Of a stretch of DNA of 64,000 nucleotides, positions 18,187 through 27,369 are shown one piece after another. How positions within the stretch are numbered: position 1 is the stretch's first letter; the number at the start of each line of letters is the position of its first letter. The notes below the pieces were generated by a model. The model did not search any database. It saw nothing but the letters and a program-made list of their open reading frames with translations, and was not told the DNA's origin. The stretch comes from Spirochaetota bacterium (lineage in GTDB: Bacteria > Spirochaetota > Spirochaetia > Sphaerochaetales > Sphaerochaetaceae), in the NCBI GenBank assembly GCA_023401595.1, contig JAEXDQ010000049.1, forward strand, positions 1-64,000. The letters run 5' to 3'. Both the position numbers and the translations under genes were made by a program.

Positions 18187-19476
18187 TTACATTCCCGCGT
18201 TGGCGGCGGCGACGAAATCGGCCGTGGCCTTCTCTACCGACTTTTCACCGGAGAAGATGTACTGAAGCATGTTCCACCACTCGGTCCGCATATTGGCGAA
18301 GCCGTCCATGGTGTTGTAATAGCCGCCGTAGTACTTGGTCCAGGAGTTCAGCAAAGCCATCTCGGCGTTGCCGGGATAGAGATTGCCGTAGGAGGTGCGC
18401 ACAGGGAAGGCGCCGGTCTGGACCACGTTCTTCGGACCGTACATGGAATCATCGCAGAGGAAACGGACGAACTTCTTCGCCGCGTCGGCCTTGGCCGCGT
18501 TGCCGTTGTTGAACACGCAGAATCCGTTGACCAGGTATTCCAGAGCCGGAACGCCGTCGTCCGACGGGAACGGCAGGGAAATCGGCGTGAAGTCCTTCGG
18601 TGCGTAGGTCTTGGCGTTGCTGGTACCCCAGCAGATGGTGGAAGCGAGCTTTTGCTGGCTGAACAGCTGCAGCTCGCCGGAAGCCACGATATCGGCGCCG
18701 GCGTCGATCCATCCCTTGTCAACCAGATCCTTCAACAGCTTGAGGCCCTTGACCGCTTCGGCGCTGTCCATGGTGTATCTGGTGAAATCGGAATTGGCCA
18801 TCGTAGCCCCGTAGAGGTTGGAAACCAACGCACGGGTGCCCTGGTCGCCGCCCTGTCCGCCACAGTAGACGGAAAGCCCGACATACCCGGCCTTGCCCAG
18901 AGCTTCCATGGCTTTGGCGAAATCATCGGTGGTCCAGGTACGGTCGCCTTCAAGGTTCACGTATTTCAACGCGCCGGCCTTCTCCCACATCTCCTTGTTG
19001 ATGCCCATATAGAAGGGTGATGCGCTGATCGGATACATCCAATAGTTTGCGCCGTCGGAACAGGCCGCGATCAAGTCGGCGTTTCCGACATCCTTCTTGA
19101 AGGCGTCTGTGAATTCCGCGTTGAAATCGACCAGCTTGCCGTTCTTGCCGTATTCGATGATACGTCCCGGAGCGTCGAACAACACATCGGGAGCGGTTCC
19201 ACCCTCGATGGAGGCGGTGATCTTGTCGGGGCCTGACGTGAAGTCGATGGTCTCAAGCTTTACCTTGATACCGGGGTTAGCGGCTTCAAACGCCTTGATC
19301 AGCCCTTGTTCATAGGTTCCGACCGGAGCGCCGTTGTCCTGCCCGAAAGTCGGGAACGCCCACCAGGTGATCGTCACGGTCCCATCGGATGCGGCGGGGG
19401 ATTCCTTTGCACCTTGTGCGAACGCACCGGCGACTACTAGAAGTAAAACAAGAAGCAGTGTCAGGGTCTTTTTCAT
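18187..19476 (-). CDS. Sugar ABC transporter substrate-binding protein
   Basis: A 429-residue family 1 extracellular solute-binding protein. Residues 1-21 are a signal peptide ending AGAFA before QGAKES, a mature start common in spirochaetes. The mature part begins VTITWWAFP and has the usual two-lobe pattern with YPISASPFYMGINKEMWEKAG near residue 145. AAAGGAG is seven bases before the ATG. First gene of the operon, controlled by the promoter-operator at 19538-19574. The gene context (lyase, epimerase) points to sialic acid or an amino-sugar as ligand. Confidence 0.93.
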   Translation of the reverse strand: MKKTLTLLLVLLLVVAGAFAQGAKESPAASDGTVTITWWAFPTFGQDNGAPVGTYEQGLIKAFEAANPGIKVKLETIDFTSGPDKITASIEGGTAPDVLFDAPGRIIEYGKNGKLVDFNAEFTDAFKKDVGNADLIAACSDGANYWMYPISASPFYMGINKEMWEKAGALKYVNLEGDRTWTTDDFAKAMEALGKAGYVGLSVYCGGQGGDQGTRALVSNLYGATMANSDFTRYTMDSAEAVKGLKLLKDLVDKGWIDAGADIVASGELQLFSQQKLASTICWGTSNAKTYAPKDFTPISLPFPSDDGVPALEYLVNGFCVFNNGNAAKADAAKKFVRFLCDDSMYGPKNVVQTGAFPVRTSYGNLYPGNAEMALLNSWTKYYGGYYNTMDGFANMRTEWWNMLQYIFSGEKSVEKATADFVAAANAGM

Positions 19477-19537
19477 TTTGTCTCTCCTTTTTACTGGCTT
19501 TCCTTTCATGTGATGATACATGAGCCTCACGGCCCAT

Positions 19538-19574
19538 ACTTGTATACTAGTTTGAGGTTTCAATATCTGTCAAA
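19538..19574 (-). promoter_or_regulatory. Promoter and GntR-type operator of the ABC operon
   Basis: On the minus strand TTGACA is followed after 18 bp by TAGTAT, which sits inside the 16-bp operator whose plus-strand form is ACTTGTATACTAGTTT (19538-19553). The identical 16 bp lies in the same place in the lyase promoter. The core TTGTATACTAG fits the T-x-G-T-x3-A-C-x-A pattern of FCD-type GntR repressors. Binding there would block the -10 region. Confidence 0.72.
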
Positions 19575-19623
19575 CATTATTTTCACTTTTTTGCATAAAT
19601 ATGGAGAACCTTGACCAAACAGT

Positions 19624-19654
19624 AAAAAAAACCGTCCGAATCAGGGTCGGACGG
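19624..19654 (-). terminator. Terminator of the GntR regulator gene
   Basis: Minus strand: CCGTCCGA pairs with TCGGACGG around seven bases, then eight T residues. It lies 30 bp after the regulator stop and between it and the ABC operon promoter. Confidence 0.92.
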
Positions 19655-19682
19655 ACATGTAGGAACGAAAAGGAGGAGACGG

Positions 19683-20345
19683 TCACTCGTCGCCGGCAGT
19701 CTTCTCAAGCTGATGCAGCAGACGCTCCCGTTTCTTCCACAGGTGGTTGAACATGAACTGCTGCCCCGCTTCGGTATCGCCGAGAGCCAACGCGGTGACG
19801 ATCGCCTCGTGTTCATGCTGGGTGACCACGGCCTCGGGACGACTCATCCTGTGGTAGAAGAGCTTGGATGCGGTATTGAGATTCATGCGCTTGTACATGT
19901 CGATCAGCATTTCACTGCCCGACATCTCGATCAACGTCATATGGAAACGGTAGTGGGTCTGGCCGTACAGGACGAAATCCGGAGTATCAGACTCCAGTAT
20001 ATCACCCATCTGTATAAGCAATTGCTTCAATGGCTCCGCATCCGCCCTGCGGTCGCAGGCCAACCGAAACGCAAGCGATTCAAGCGAGGCGCGGATCTCG
20101 GTCAGCTCAAGGTTCTCCTCATCCGTCAGTTGCTTCACGTATGAACCGGAAAACGGCTGGACCACCACCAGGTTGTCCTGTTCCAGGCGCTTTATCGCTT
20201 CCCTGACGGGAGTCCGCGAACAACTGAATTCCTTGGCGAGCGTATTCTCGGAAAGCTTCACCCCAGGGCTGTATTCGCCGTTGAGTATCCGTTTCCGTAT
20301 GGTCTCCACAATGTCTTCAATAGCAATGGCTGCACTTTGACTCAT
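19683..20345 (-). CDS. GntR-family regulator, FCD (FadR) subfamily
   Basis: A 220-residue regulator with N-terminal winged helix (GVKLSENTLAKEFSCSRTPV, recognition RTPVREAIKRLEQDNLV) and a C-terminal all-helical FCD domain with metal-binding type residues (the QTHYRFHMTLIEMSG and HEHEAIVTAL segments). It lies between the ABC operon and the epimerase gene. The start has no clear ribosome binding site; an extended -10, TGATATACT, ends seven bases before the ATG, so the message may be leaderless. The three near-identical operators around this locus are its probable targets. Confidence 0.85.
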   Translation of the reverse strand: MSQSAAIAIEDIVETIRKRILNGEYSPGVKLSENTLAKEFSCSRTPVREAIKRLEQDNLVVVQPFSGSYVKQLTDEENLELTEIRASLESLAFRLACDRRADAEPLKQLLIQMGDILESDTPDFVLYGQTHYRFHMTLIEMSGSEMLIDMYKRMNLNTASKLFYHRMSRPEAVVTQHEHEAIVTALALGDTEAGQQFMFNHLWKKRERLLHQLEKTAGDE

Positions 20346-20457
20346 GGCAACGAGTATATCATAAAACCCATGGACGACAACAGGAATTTCTTGACGGCCG
20401 ATGAAACCGACCTTCGTCCGGCGAGCCCCGAAACAGCCGGAACAATAGGAATTCGGA

Positions 20458-20509
20458 TTGACAGATGGGGAAAATGGCAATAGCATGCCAATTAACTTGA
20501 ATACAAGTT
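20458..20509 (+). promoter_or_regulatory. Epimerase promoter with GntR-type operator
   Basis: TTGACA (20458-20463), a 17-bp spacer and TAGCAT (20481-20486) precede the near-perfect palindrome AACTTGAATACAAGTT (20494-20509), which falls on the expected transcription start. It differs from the operator of the ABC and lyase promoters at only a few positions. A second weaker promoter, TTTCCA-17-TATACT, ends at 20574. Confidence 0.65.
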
Positions 20510-20600
20510 TTACGCCAAAACACCTGTGATACAGCGGCAAAAGTTTTTCCACCATCATCAGGATGCGTTATACTATGGAAAGCAGACGAGGAGATACCAA

Positions 20601-21797
20601 ATGGCACGGACGCTCGGACAAATCAGGGCTCTCTATGACACGCAGCTGAAGGATTCGATCCTTCCTTTCTGGCTGGAACACGGCATGGACCGGGAATACG
20701 GCGGCATATCGACCGGATTGGACAGGGACGGCTCCATGATAGAGACGGACAAGTCAGTCTGGTTCCAAGGCCGGGCTTTGTGGACTTTCGCGACCGCCTA
20801 CAGGACGGTCGAACCGAAAGCGGAGTATCTGGAGGCCGCGACAAGTCTGGTACATTTTCTTGAAGACCACTGTTTCGATACGGACGGAAGGATGTTCTTC
20901 CGTGTCACAAGGGACGGCAGACCGGTCATCAAACGCCTGCGGTATTTCTTCAGCGAGACTTTCGCCATCATCGGCTTCGCCGCCTATGCGGAGGCGACGG
21001 GCGACAGGAGCTATGCGGAGAAGGCGTTTGCGCTGCTACGGAAGGTCGAAGAAATACGCTCCACCCCTGGCATCCTCACCCCGAAGTTCAATCAAGAGAC
21101 GGAGCCCTCAATCGGTTTCGGCGGACCGATGATCCTGCTCAACGTATTGAGCGAACTGCGCCGGGTACTGCCGGAAAAGGAGGACTGGATCAACGCCTAC
21201 ATGGACCGGTTGCTACGGGAGGTCGAGACATACTTCGTGCGGGACGACATGCAGCTCGTTCTGGAGCAATGCGCCCCGGACGGTACGTTCATGGCGGAAC
21301 ATTTCGAAGGACGCCTGCTCAATCCAGGACATGCTATCGAAGGCTCCTGGTTCATCATGAACGAGGGGCTTGCCCGCAATGACCGTCACCTGATCGACCT
21401 TGGGCTGAAAATGCTCGACTGGATGTGGGCTTGCGGCTGGGACGCCGAATTTGGCGGCATCATCCAATACCGCGACGCCTTGGGGAAAAGCCTGTCGGAA
21501 TACCATCAGGATATGAAGTTCTGGTGGCCGCAATGCGAGGCGGCGATAGCGACGCTCCTCGCCTACAGCATTACCGGCAAAGACGGCTACCTCGAAAAGT
21601 TCCATCAGGTCAACGACTACATGCAGTCCCGTTTTCCCGACCCTGAATACGGGGAATGGTATGGCTATTTCCATAGGGACGGTACGCTGGCGACGCCGAT
21701 CAAGGGGAACCTGTACAAAGGTCCGTTCCATATCCCCCGCCTCTGCATGAAGGTCGTGGAGATTATCGATTCGATGGATGATGTAGTCAAGGACTGA
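20601..21797 (+). CDS. N-acylglucosamine 2-epimerase family protein
   Basis: A 398-residue (alpha/alpha)6-barrel epimerase. Recognisable segments are FWLEHGMDREYGGISTGLDRDG near residue 22, the QGRALWTFA segment, and the catalytic-His regions GHAIEGSWF near residue 250 and HQDMKFWWPQCEA near residue 320. AGE enzymes interconvert N-acetylmannosamine and N-acetylglucosamine; cellobiose 2-epimerases are close relatives. With the neighbouring lyase, the ManNAc to GlcNAc step of a Bacteroides-type sialic acid route is the best reading. GAGGAG is eight bases before the ATG. Confidence 0.88.
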   Translation: MARTLGQIRALYDTQLKDSILPFWLEHGMDREYGGISTGLDRDGSMIETDKSVWFQGRALWTFATAYRTVEPKAEYLEAATSLVHFLEDHCFDTDGRMFFRVTRDGRPVIKRLRYFFSETFAIIGFAAYAEATGDRSYAEKAFALLRKVEEIRSTPGILTPKFNQETEPSIGFGGPMILLNVLSELRRVLPEKEDWINAYMDRLLREVETYFVRDDMQLVLEQCAPDGTFMAEHFEGRLLNPGHAIEGSWFIMNEGLARNDRHLIDLGLKMLDWMWACGWDAEFGGIIQYRDALGKSLSEYHQDMKFWWPQCEAAIATLLAYSITGKDGYLEKFHQVNDYMQSRFPDPEYGEWYGYFHRDGTLATPIKGNLYKGPFHIPRLCMKVVEIIDSMDDVVKD

Positions 21798-22139
21798 GCA
21801 GTTCCAGGTACCAGAGGCTGAGTTAAAACGACGGGCAAAAACATGCTGTGACACGTAGGTATGATGGAGAAACCGGAACAGAACGGAAAAGGGGGGAATG
21901 AACGGAGACGCGCCGCCATCCGGCTTCGTCTTGCTACGTTTTCCCCTTCCGTCCGTTTTTGACGGAAGGATATCATGCAGAACAGACGGTATGAAACAGA
22001 CGGAAGGACCGCCATATGACGGCATGCCGGTCTTCCGTCGCTTCCTGACGGTCAGCGTTTTATCGTATCATGTTGTCAGTGACATGACGCCACCCTCAGT
22101 CTTGCCGTTGGCGGCGTCAGCAGTCTTGGACAAAGGCGT
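21798..22139. other. Intergenic region between convergent genes
   Basis: Separates the epimerase and lyase genes. A hairpin at about 21946-21970 (CCTTCCGTC/GACGGAAGG with a T-rich loop) and repeated GACGGAAG words lie here; none has a clear T-tract. No gene is seen. Confidence 0.4.
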
Positions 22140-23051
22140 TCAGCAATACTGGCTCACAGCCTCGTCAATCATCTTCCGGGCGGCCTCCACGACGGCTTCA
22201 TCCTGCGGGAACAGGTTGGCCAAAGGCGCCCTGACCCCGCCAAGCTCCAGCCCCTCCCGTCGTTTGATGATCTCCTTCATGACGGCGTAAAGATTTCCCT
22301 TCGCTTCGCACATCCTGTAGATGATGGCGTCTACGGCGTTTTGAATATCCCTGGCTTCCACGAGATTCCCCCGCTCGATACAGGCGTCCATGGCGAGGAA
22401 CAATTCCGGCATTACCGCATAGGTCCCGCCAATACCGCCATCCGCTCCGATGGCGCGACCGGCGACGAACTGCTCGTCAGGGCCGTTGAACACGGTGAAC
22501 CCATCGCCGCCTTCCGCTTTGAACATCTGGATGTCCTGCGTCGGCATGGAGCTGTTCTTGACCGCCACGACCCGCGGATTGCCAAGCATCATCCTGAACA
22601 GGTTCATGGAAAGAGCCACACCGGCGAGCTGCGGGATATTGTAGATGACAAAATCGGTATCGGGCGCCGCACTGGAAATATCGTTCCAATACTGCGCTAT
22701 GGCAAAGTCGGGCAGATGGAAATAGATGGGAGGGATCGACGCGATTGCGTCTACGCCGACCGACTGCGCGTGCCGGGCAAGCTCCATGCTGTCGGCGGTA
22801 TTGTTGCAGGCGACATGGGCTATGACCACGATCCTCCCTTTCGCCTCAGCCATGACGTTCTCAAGCACGAGCTTCCGTTCCGCGACGCTCTGATAGATGC
22901 ATTCACCGGAGGAACCGCACACGTACAGCCCCTGCACCCCTTTGTCGATCAGATGACGGGTCAGATTGCGCACCCCTTCCGGACTGATATCGCCTTTCGC
23001 ATCATAACAGGCATAGAAAGCAGGGATCACACCATGATACTTCCCACTCAT
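22140..23051 (-). CDS. nanA: N-acetylneuraminate lyase (DHDPS/NAL family)
   Basis: A 303-residue class I aldolase that would split N-acetylneuraminate into pyruvate and N-acetylmannosamine. It has the carboxylate-binding GSSGE near residue 47, the catalytic Tyr in FVIYNIPQLAGV near residue 138 and the Schiff-base Lys in VVAVKNSS near residue 165. LYVCGSSGE, NGPDEQF and ADGGIGGTYAVM resemble the E. coli NanA sequence as I remember it, more than dihydrodipicolinate synthase. Its promoter has the same operator as the ABC operon. No ManNAc kinase is nearby, fitting the epimerase route. Confidence 0.85.
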   Translation of the reverse strand: MSGKYHGVIPAFYACYDAKGDISPEGVRNLTRHLIDKGVQGLYVCGSSGECIYQSVAERKLVLENVMAEAKGRIVVIAHVACNNTADSMELARHAQSVGVDAIASIPPIYFHLPDFAIAQYWNDISSAAPDTDFVIYNIPQLAGVALSMNLFRMMLGNPRVVAVKNSSMPTQDIQMFKAEGGDGFTVFNGPDEQFVAGRAIGADGGIGGTYAVMPELFLAMDACIERGNLVEARDIQNAVDAIIYRMCEAKGNLYAVMKEIIKRREGLELGGVRAPLANLFPQDEAVVEAARKMIDEAVSQYC

Positions 23052-23179
23052 ACAGGTCCTCCTTTCCGGACAAAAAAACCTTGGCTACGTTATCGTTCCA
23101 GGACAGTACCGGGATACCGTCCCTATCGTTTTTCCTGCCATCGCTTTTTTTATCTTTCAAATATGTATCTTATTATCTT

Positions 23180-23217
23180 ACTTGTATACTAGTTTAGGTT
23201 TTTTTGTTTGTCAAATA
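23180..23217 (-). promoter_or_regulatory. nanA promoter with GntR-type operator
   Basis: Minus strand: TTGACA, exactly 17 bp, then TAGTAT lying inside the 16-bp operator ACTTGTATACTAGTTT (plus-strand form, 23180-23195). The 16 bp are identical to those at 19538-19553. It lies about 130 bp before the lyase start. Confidence 0.75.
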
Positions 23218-23402
23218 AATTGAAATATTTTTTTATCAATGATGAAATTTATCTATAATTATCTATATCATATAAAGAAAACTACAAAATTCGTTGACGA
23301 GACTCCCAGTGAATGTCGGAAACAATCCTGTATACCGCTTCTGTCTTATATTCCATACACCAAGAAATATAGAACAAAACGCAATGTCACGGCTTGACAG
23401 GG

Positions 23403-23520
23403 ACGGTTCAATCATGTACACCATCAACCGTTCACTCGGAGGGTGGGCCATTCTTCAAGAAATGGCGAGCTGGATAAGGTGACAGGCTGAGACGCCTGTA
23501 GTCTTGTCCAGCTTTTTTTT
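23403..23520 (+). promoter_or_regulatory. Structured MATE leader ending in a terminator (possible attenuator)
   Basis: Hairpins ACGGTT/AACCGT (23403-23431) and GCCATT/AATGGC (23447-23466) precede an 11-bp stem AGCTGGATAAG/CTTGTCCAGCT that holds an inner ACAGGC/GCCTGT stem and runs into eight T residues (23468-23520). The MATE ribosome binding site follows 10 bases later. It is either the end of a separate small RNA or a transcription attenuator. No known riboswitch class was recognised. Confidence 0.6.
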
Positions 23521-23540
23521 ATATTCAGGAGGTCCGCACG

Positions 23541-24935
23541 ATGGCTCTGTCGCGGGAAAACATCAAGACTACGTATTTCAGATACTTAGGCGCGGCGTTC
23601 GGAAGCGCCCTGATCAGTTCCATCTACGGCATCGTGGATATGGCCATGGTCGGCCAGTACCAAGGCCCCAATGGAACTGCGGCTTTGGCGGTCGTGGCTC
23701 CGGTATGGAATATCATCTACAGTCTGGGGCTATTGACCGGCATAGGGGGTTCAGTATTGTTCAGCACGGCAAAAGGCCGGGGAGACATACGCAAGAAAAA
23801 CGAATATTTTACGGTTGCGTTGTCAGGAACCCTGCTTTTTGCCCTGGCAAGCTGGTTCGCAGTCATTTTTCTGGACACCCAGATGCTACGCCTTTTCGGT
23901 GCGGAGGAGACATTGCTCCCCTATGCCAAGTGCTATCTCCTGCCTATCAAATTCGTAGTGCCGCTGTTCCTGTTCAACCAGATGCTGGCGGCGTTCCTGC
24001 GCAACGACGGCAACCCTACCCTGGCGACAACCGCGGTATTGGCGGGAGGAGTCTTCAACGTCTTCGGGGATTATGCGTTCATCTTCATCCTTGACCTGGG
24101 GATATTGGGGGCGGGCCTTGCGACGGCGATCGGGGCGGCCATAACGTTTCTCGTCATGCTGACACATTTTGTTTCACAGAAAAACACTCTGCGAATCGTC
24201 AGACCGGCCGGCTTCATGTACAAGCTGAAACAAATCCTTGTGACGGGTTTTTCCGCGTTCTTCATAGATGTGGCGATGGGCATACTGACGATGTTGTTCA
24301 ATCGGCAGATCATCAGATATCTGGGAATCGACGCATTGGCCGTCTATGGCGTGATCGTCAACATCAGTACAATCGTCCAATGCTGCGCCTACAGCGTAGG
24401 ACAGGCGGCGCAACCGCTTCTCTCCGTAAATTTCGGCGCGAACCAATGGGGCAAGATCAAGGAGACGTTGAAATACTCGTTGTATTCCGCCTTTTTCTTC
24501 GGTATCGTGTGGCTGTTCCTGATCAGCTTCTTTCCCGATGAGTTCATCAACGTCTTCATGACTCCCACCGATGGCATCCGCCGGATCGCACCGTTCATTA
24601 TGCGTAGCTACGGGCTTTCGTTCCTGCTCCTGCCGTTCAATATATTCTCAACGTACTATTTCCAGTCGATCATGAAACCCGGCGCGGCGTTCTTCGTCTC
24701 CATTTCCAGAGGACTGGTTTTCAGCGGTTCGCTGATCTATACCCTGCCGGTCTTCCTTGGACCGGACGCCCTCTGGTTCGCCATGCCGGTCACCGAAGCG
24801 GTAGTGGCGGCGACGGTGGCAGGGCTTATAAGAAAATCAATACGCGGTTTTTCAGACAAGCATATGCCGGAAACGGCATATGAGAATCAGAAGAGACAAG
24901 TCGAACAGGACAGGACGCCGATTGTGCCAAGGTGA
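23541..24935 (+). CDS. MATE family efflux transporter
   Basis: A 464-residue membrane protein with 12 predicted hydrophobic segments in two matching halves, typical of Na+- or H+-coupled multidrug exporters. The family start ALISSIYGIVDMAMVGQY near residue 20 and the mid-protein CAYSVGQAAQPLLSVNFGA near residue 285 are the equivalent positions of the two halves. AGGAGG lies before the ATG, itself just after a strong terminator. Confidence 0.92.
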   Translation: MALSRENIKTTYFRYLGAAFGSALISSIYGIVDMAMVGQYQGPNGTAALAVVAPVWNIIYSLGLLTGIGGSVLFSTAKGRGDIRKKNEYFTVALSGTLLFALASWFAVIFLDTQMLRLFGAEETLLPYAKCYLLPIKFVVPLFLFNQMLAAFLRNDGNPTLATTAVLAGGVFNVFGDYAFIFILDLGILGAGLATAIGAAITFLVMLTHFVSQKNTLRIVRPAGFMYKLKQILVTGFSAFFIDVAMGILTMLFNRQIIRYLGIDALAVYGVIVNISTIVQCCAYSVGQAAQPLLSVNFGANQWGKIKETLKYSLYSAFFFGIVWLFLISFFPDEFINVFMTPTDGIRRIAPFIMRSYGLSFLLLPFNIFSTYYFQSIMKPGAAFFVSISRGLVFSGSLIYTLPVFLGPDALWFAMPVTEAVVAATVAGLIRKSIRGFSDKHMPETAYENQKRQVEQDRTPIVPR

Positions 24936-24968
24936 GCCTCCGCCTGGCAGACGGAGGCCCGCTTACGA

Positions 24969-25020
24969 CCATCACTGACCATCACTGACTATCACCGGCC
25001 ATCGTCACCCATCGCCGGCT
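24969..25020. repeat. Imperfect period-10 CCATCACTGA repeats
   Basis: About five units of roughly 10 bp (GACCATCACT, GACCATCACT, GACTATCACC, GGCCATCGTC, ACCCATCGCC) lie between the convergent MATE and lipoprotein hydrolase genes, preceded by a GCCTCCG/CGGAGGC hairpin without T-tract. Confidence 0.6.
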
Positions 25021-25059
25021 ACGCCAGAGAACGAGGCAAGCCGTCGGAAAAGCGTCGGA

Positions 25060-25980
25060 CTACAACGTGTACAGGAACCATTGGATCGTAGTACCTACGA
25101 CCTGGGACAGGGCTTTCAGTCCGGGATCGGAGAATACGTTGAAGGTATGGTCGGCATCGGGAATCATGATCTGACGAGACGCGGGATTGACGCATATCTC
25201 AGCGATACGTGCGCCGCTCGCAGGATCAACAACGTCGTCGTTCGTACCGTTGAGCGCCAGGACGGGAGCCTTGATCCGTCTGACATATTCCTCCATGTCC
25301 TTGGTGAACACATCGTCGAACCATTGCAAACCGAGTTTCAGTGGCTCCCGCCATCCAAGCTCCAGCATCGAGAAGCCATTGGCCTTTGCCTCTCCGTACT
25401 GCTGAGGAGTGACCAATATGGTCAGATCCAGAGCGCCGGCCCAAAGAACCACACTCTTGAACCCAGGATCAGCGGCGGCGGCAGAAATAGCGTTCGTACC
25501 ACCCTGGCTCCACCCCATGATGCCGATACGGTCGCCATCGACGGAAGAAAGCCCCCGCAGGAATTCTTTGGCGGCGACAGCGTCTTCGACGGCGGTCTCG
25601 TAATTATAGAATTCATACCCGACTTCACTATCCCCGGCGCCGACCATATCGATACGCAATGTAGCGATTCCGTTCGCCGCCATGGCGGGGGCGGCATAGG
25701 CGTAACCGTTACCCGCTTCGTCGCGGGAGCTGCCGGTACCGTGCAACATCACGACGGCAGGTACAGGTATGGCCGTATCGGCCGGAAGGCACAAGGTTCC
25801 CACCGTAGTACGCCCGTTCGCCATGAACCTGACCACTGTCTCAGAATAGACATCCTGACGCACGGAAAGATCAGCGGACGCGACGGACATGTCGGGCACC
25901 ACGTCGACCACCTTGGGAGAAACGCAGCCTGCAAGCAGGACCGCGGCGGCGACGGCGAAACCAATTCCAAGTCTCTTCAT
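25060..25980 (-). CDS. Lipoprotein alpha/beta hydrolase (dienelactone-hydrolase-like)
   Basis: A 306-residue surface hydrolase. Residues 1-20 are a lipoprotein signal with lipobox LLAGC. The hydrolase fold shows VVMLHGTGSSRDEAG, the nucleophile elbow GWSQGG near residue 170, Asp in NGTNDDVVDP and His in DADHTFNV. AAGGAAGG lies before the ATG. It is a distant relative of the hydrolase at 10409 but lacks its N-terminal beta domain. Probably an esterase on the outer face of a membrane. Confidence 0.85.
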   Translation of the reverse strand: MKRLGIGFAVAAAVLLAGCVSPKVVDVVPDMSVASADLSVRQDVYSETVVRFMANGRTTVGTLCLPADTAIPVPAVVMLHGTGSSRDEAGNGYAYAAPAMAANGIATLRIDMVGAGDSEVGYEFYNYETAVEDAVAAKEFLRGLSSVDGDRIGIMGWSQGGTNAISAAAADPGFKSVVLWAGALDLTILVTPQQYGEAKANGFSMLELGWREPLKLGLQWFDDVFTKDMEEYVRRIKAPVLALNGTNDDVVDPASGARIAEICVNPASRQIMIPDADHTFNVFSDPGLKALSQVVGTTIQWFLYTL

Positions 25981-26365
25981 AATCACCTTCCTTTGCACAT
26001 AGGATGATTTCATTATAGGTACACGATCTTCCCGCCGTCAATCGCGACCTTGTTCCGGTCTTTCGACGCTGCCGTACCATCCCGCCGTCCCATCATCTCC
26101 GGAAGGAAGCCTCAACACCGGCAACCGGCCGACGCCATGTCTATGAACACCCGTTTCCGGGACCTTGCAGACCGACGTCCCCTATAGTCCTGACGACGCA
26201 AACGGACGAAAGCCCGACCGGCGACGGAGCCATTGAGAAAAGACGGGACGACAGCCACCGTTCAGGCTCCTTAAAAAAGTATAAAATATTCGTTGAAAAC
26301 CATTTTTAATCAACTTATGCTTTGTTTCACCGATATCCCGCATAGCGGATTCAAGGAGAAACTAC
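25981..26365. other. Divergent intergenic region
   Basis: Promoters of the flanking hydrolase genes must lie here. An A+T-rich block at 26268-26325 (TTAAAAAAGTATAAAATATT) is the likely promoter of the downstream serine hydrolase. No gene is seen. Confidence 0.4.
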
Positions 26366-27343
26366 ATGGATCAGGAAAAACTGAAAGAGCTTGCAAGGAC
26401 GATAGAACGCGACTATGACAACGTGACAGGCATCATCATACAAAAAAACGGAACGCGGTTATGTGAGACCTACTTCCATGGGCATACCGCCACCGACGCC
26501 GTCCATGTCTTTTCAGTGACGAAAAGCATTGTTTCCGCATTGATCGGCATCGCCATCGACAAAGGGTATATCAGCGGCGTAGACCGGAAGGTACTGGAGT
26601 TTTTCCCTGACCGCACCATCCGGCCGGATGACAAGACGAAACGGGACGTCACGATCAGACATCTGCTTACCATGACCGCCCCATATACCTTCACAGTCGA
26701 GCCATACGAGGAATTCTTCGCAAGCGAGAACTGGCTGGACACCGCCCTCGACCTGCTTGGCGGTGAGGGGCCCATAGGCGAATTCATGTATTCGCCTATC
26801 ATAGGGACGCACATCCTGTCGGGAATCCTTGTACGGGCGACGGGGATGTCGGTACTCGATTTCGCCATGGAGCATCTGTTCTCGCCGCTGGGTATCAAGG
26901 ACATGCACACCGTGATGCTCCACAGCAAGGAAGAACAGTTCGCCTTTTATGCAAAGGACAAGCATACCCACAGCTGGGTTGCCGACCCGCAGGGGATACA
27001 TACGGCGAGCTGGGGGCTGACCCTGACACCCTCAGACATGGCAAAAATAGGCCAGTTGTACTTGAACGGCGGGACATGGAACGGCAGACAGATCATATCG
27101 GCGAAATGGATAGATGAGAGTACGAAAGTCCACAGCCGATGGAACCAGCTCTCGTATGGCTATCTATGGTGGATCTTCGATGGCGCCGAACACAGCTACG
27201 CGGCCATGGGCGATGGAGGAAACGTCATATATGTCAATCCACGGAAACAACTGGTCGTCGCCATCGCTTCTTTGTTTGTGCCCGACGCCAAAGACAGGAT
27301 CGGATTGATCATGGAGCATATCGAACCGATATGCGGGGAATGA
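26366..27343 (+). CDS. Serine hydrolase, beta-lactamase class C fold
   Basis: A 325-residue hydrolase of the penicillin-binding-protein-like family. The nucleophile motif is SVTK near residue 50; the usual YxN has changed to YSP near residue 149, and a late GDGGN replaces the KTG-type box. No signal peptide. AAGGAG lies before the ATG. Paralogous in fold to the hydrolase at 4651 but not a close copy. Function unknown; related enzymes are esterases or 6-aminohexanoate-dimer-type amidases. Confidence 0.8.
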   Translation: MDQEKLKELARTIERDYDNVTGIIIQKNGTRLCETYFHGHTATDAVHVFSVTKSIVSALIGIAIDKGYISGVDRKVLEFFPDRTIRPDDKTKRDVTIRHLLTMTAPYTFTVEPYEEFFASENWLDTALDLLGGEGPIGEFMYSPIIGTHILSGILVRATGMSVLDFAMEHLFSPLGIKDMHTVMLHSKEEQFAFYAKDKHTHSWVADPQGIHTASWGLTLTPSDMAKIGQLYLNGGTWNGRQIISAKWIDESTKVHSRWNQLSYGYLWWIFDGAEHSYAAMGDGGNVIYVNPRKQLVVAIASLFVPDAKDRIGLIMEHIEPICGE

Positions 27344-27369
27344 ATACAGAAGGAATCCAATGAAAACAA

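Larger units (their letters stand above)
23052..23540. other. Divergent intergenic region of lyase and MATE genes
   Basis: The left half carries the lyase promoter and operator, the middle an A+T-rich stretch, and the right half a chain of hairpins ending in a terminator just before the MATE ribosome binding site. Confidence 0.5.
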
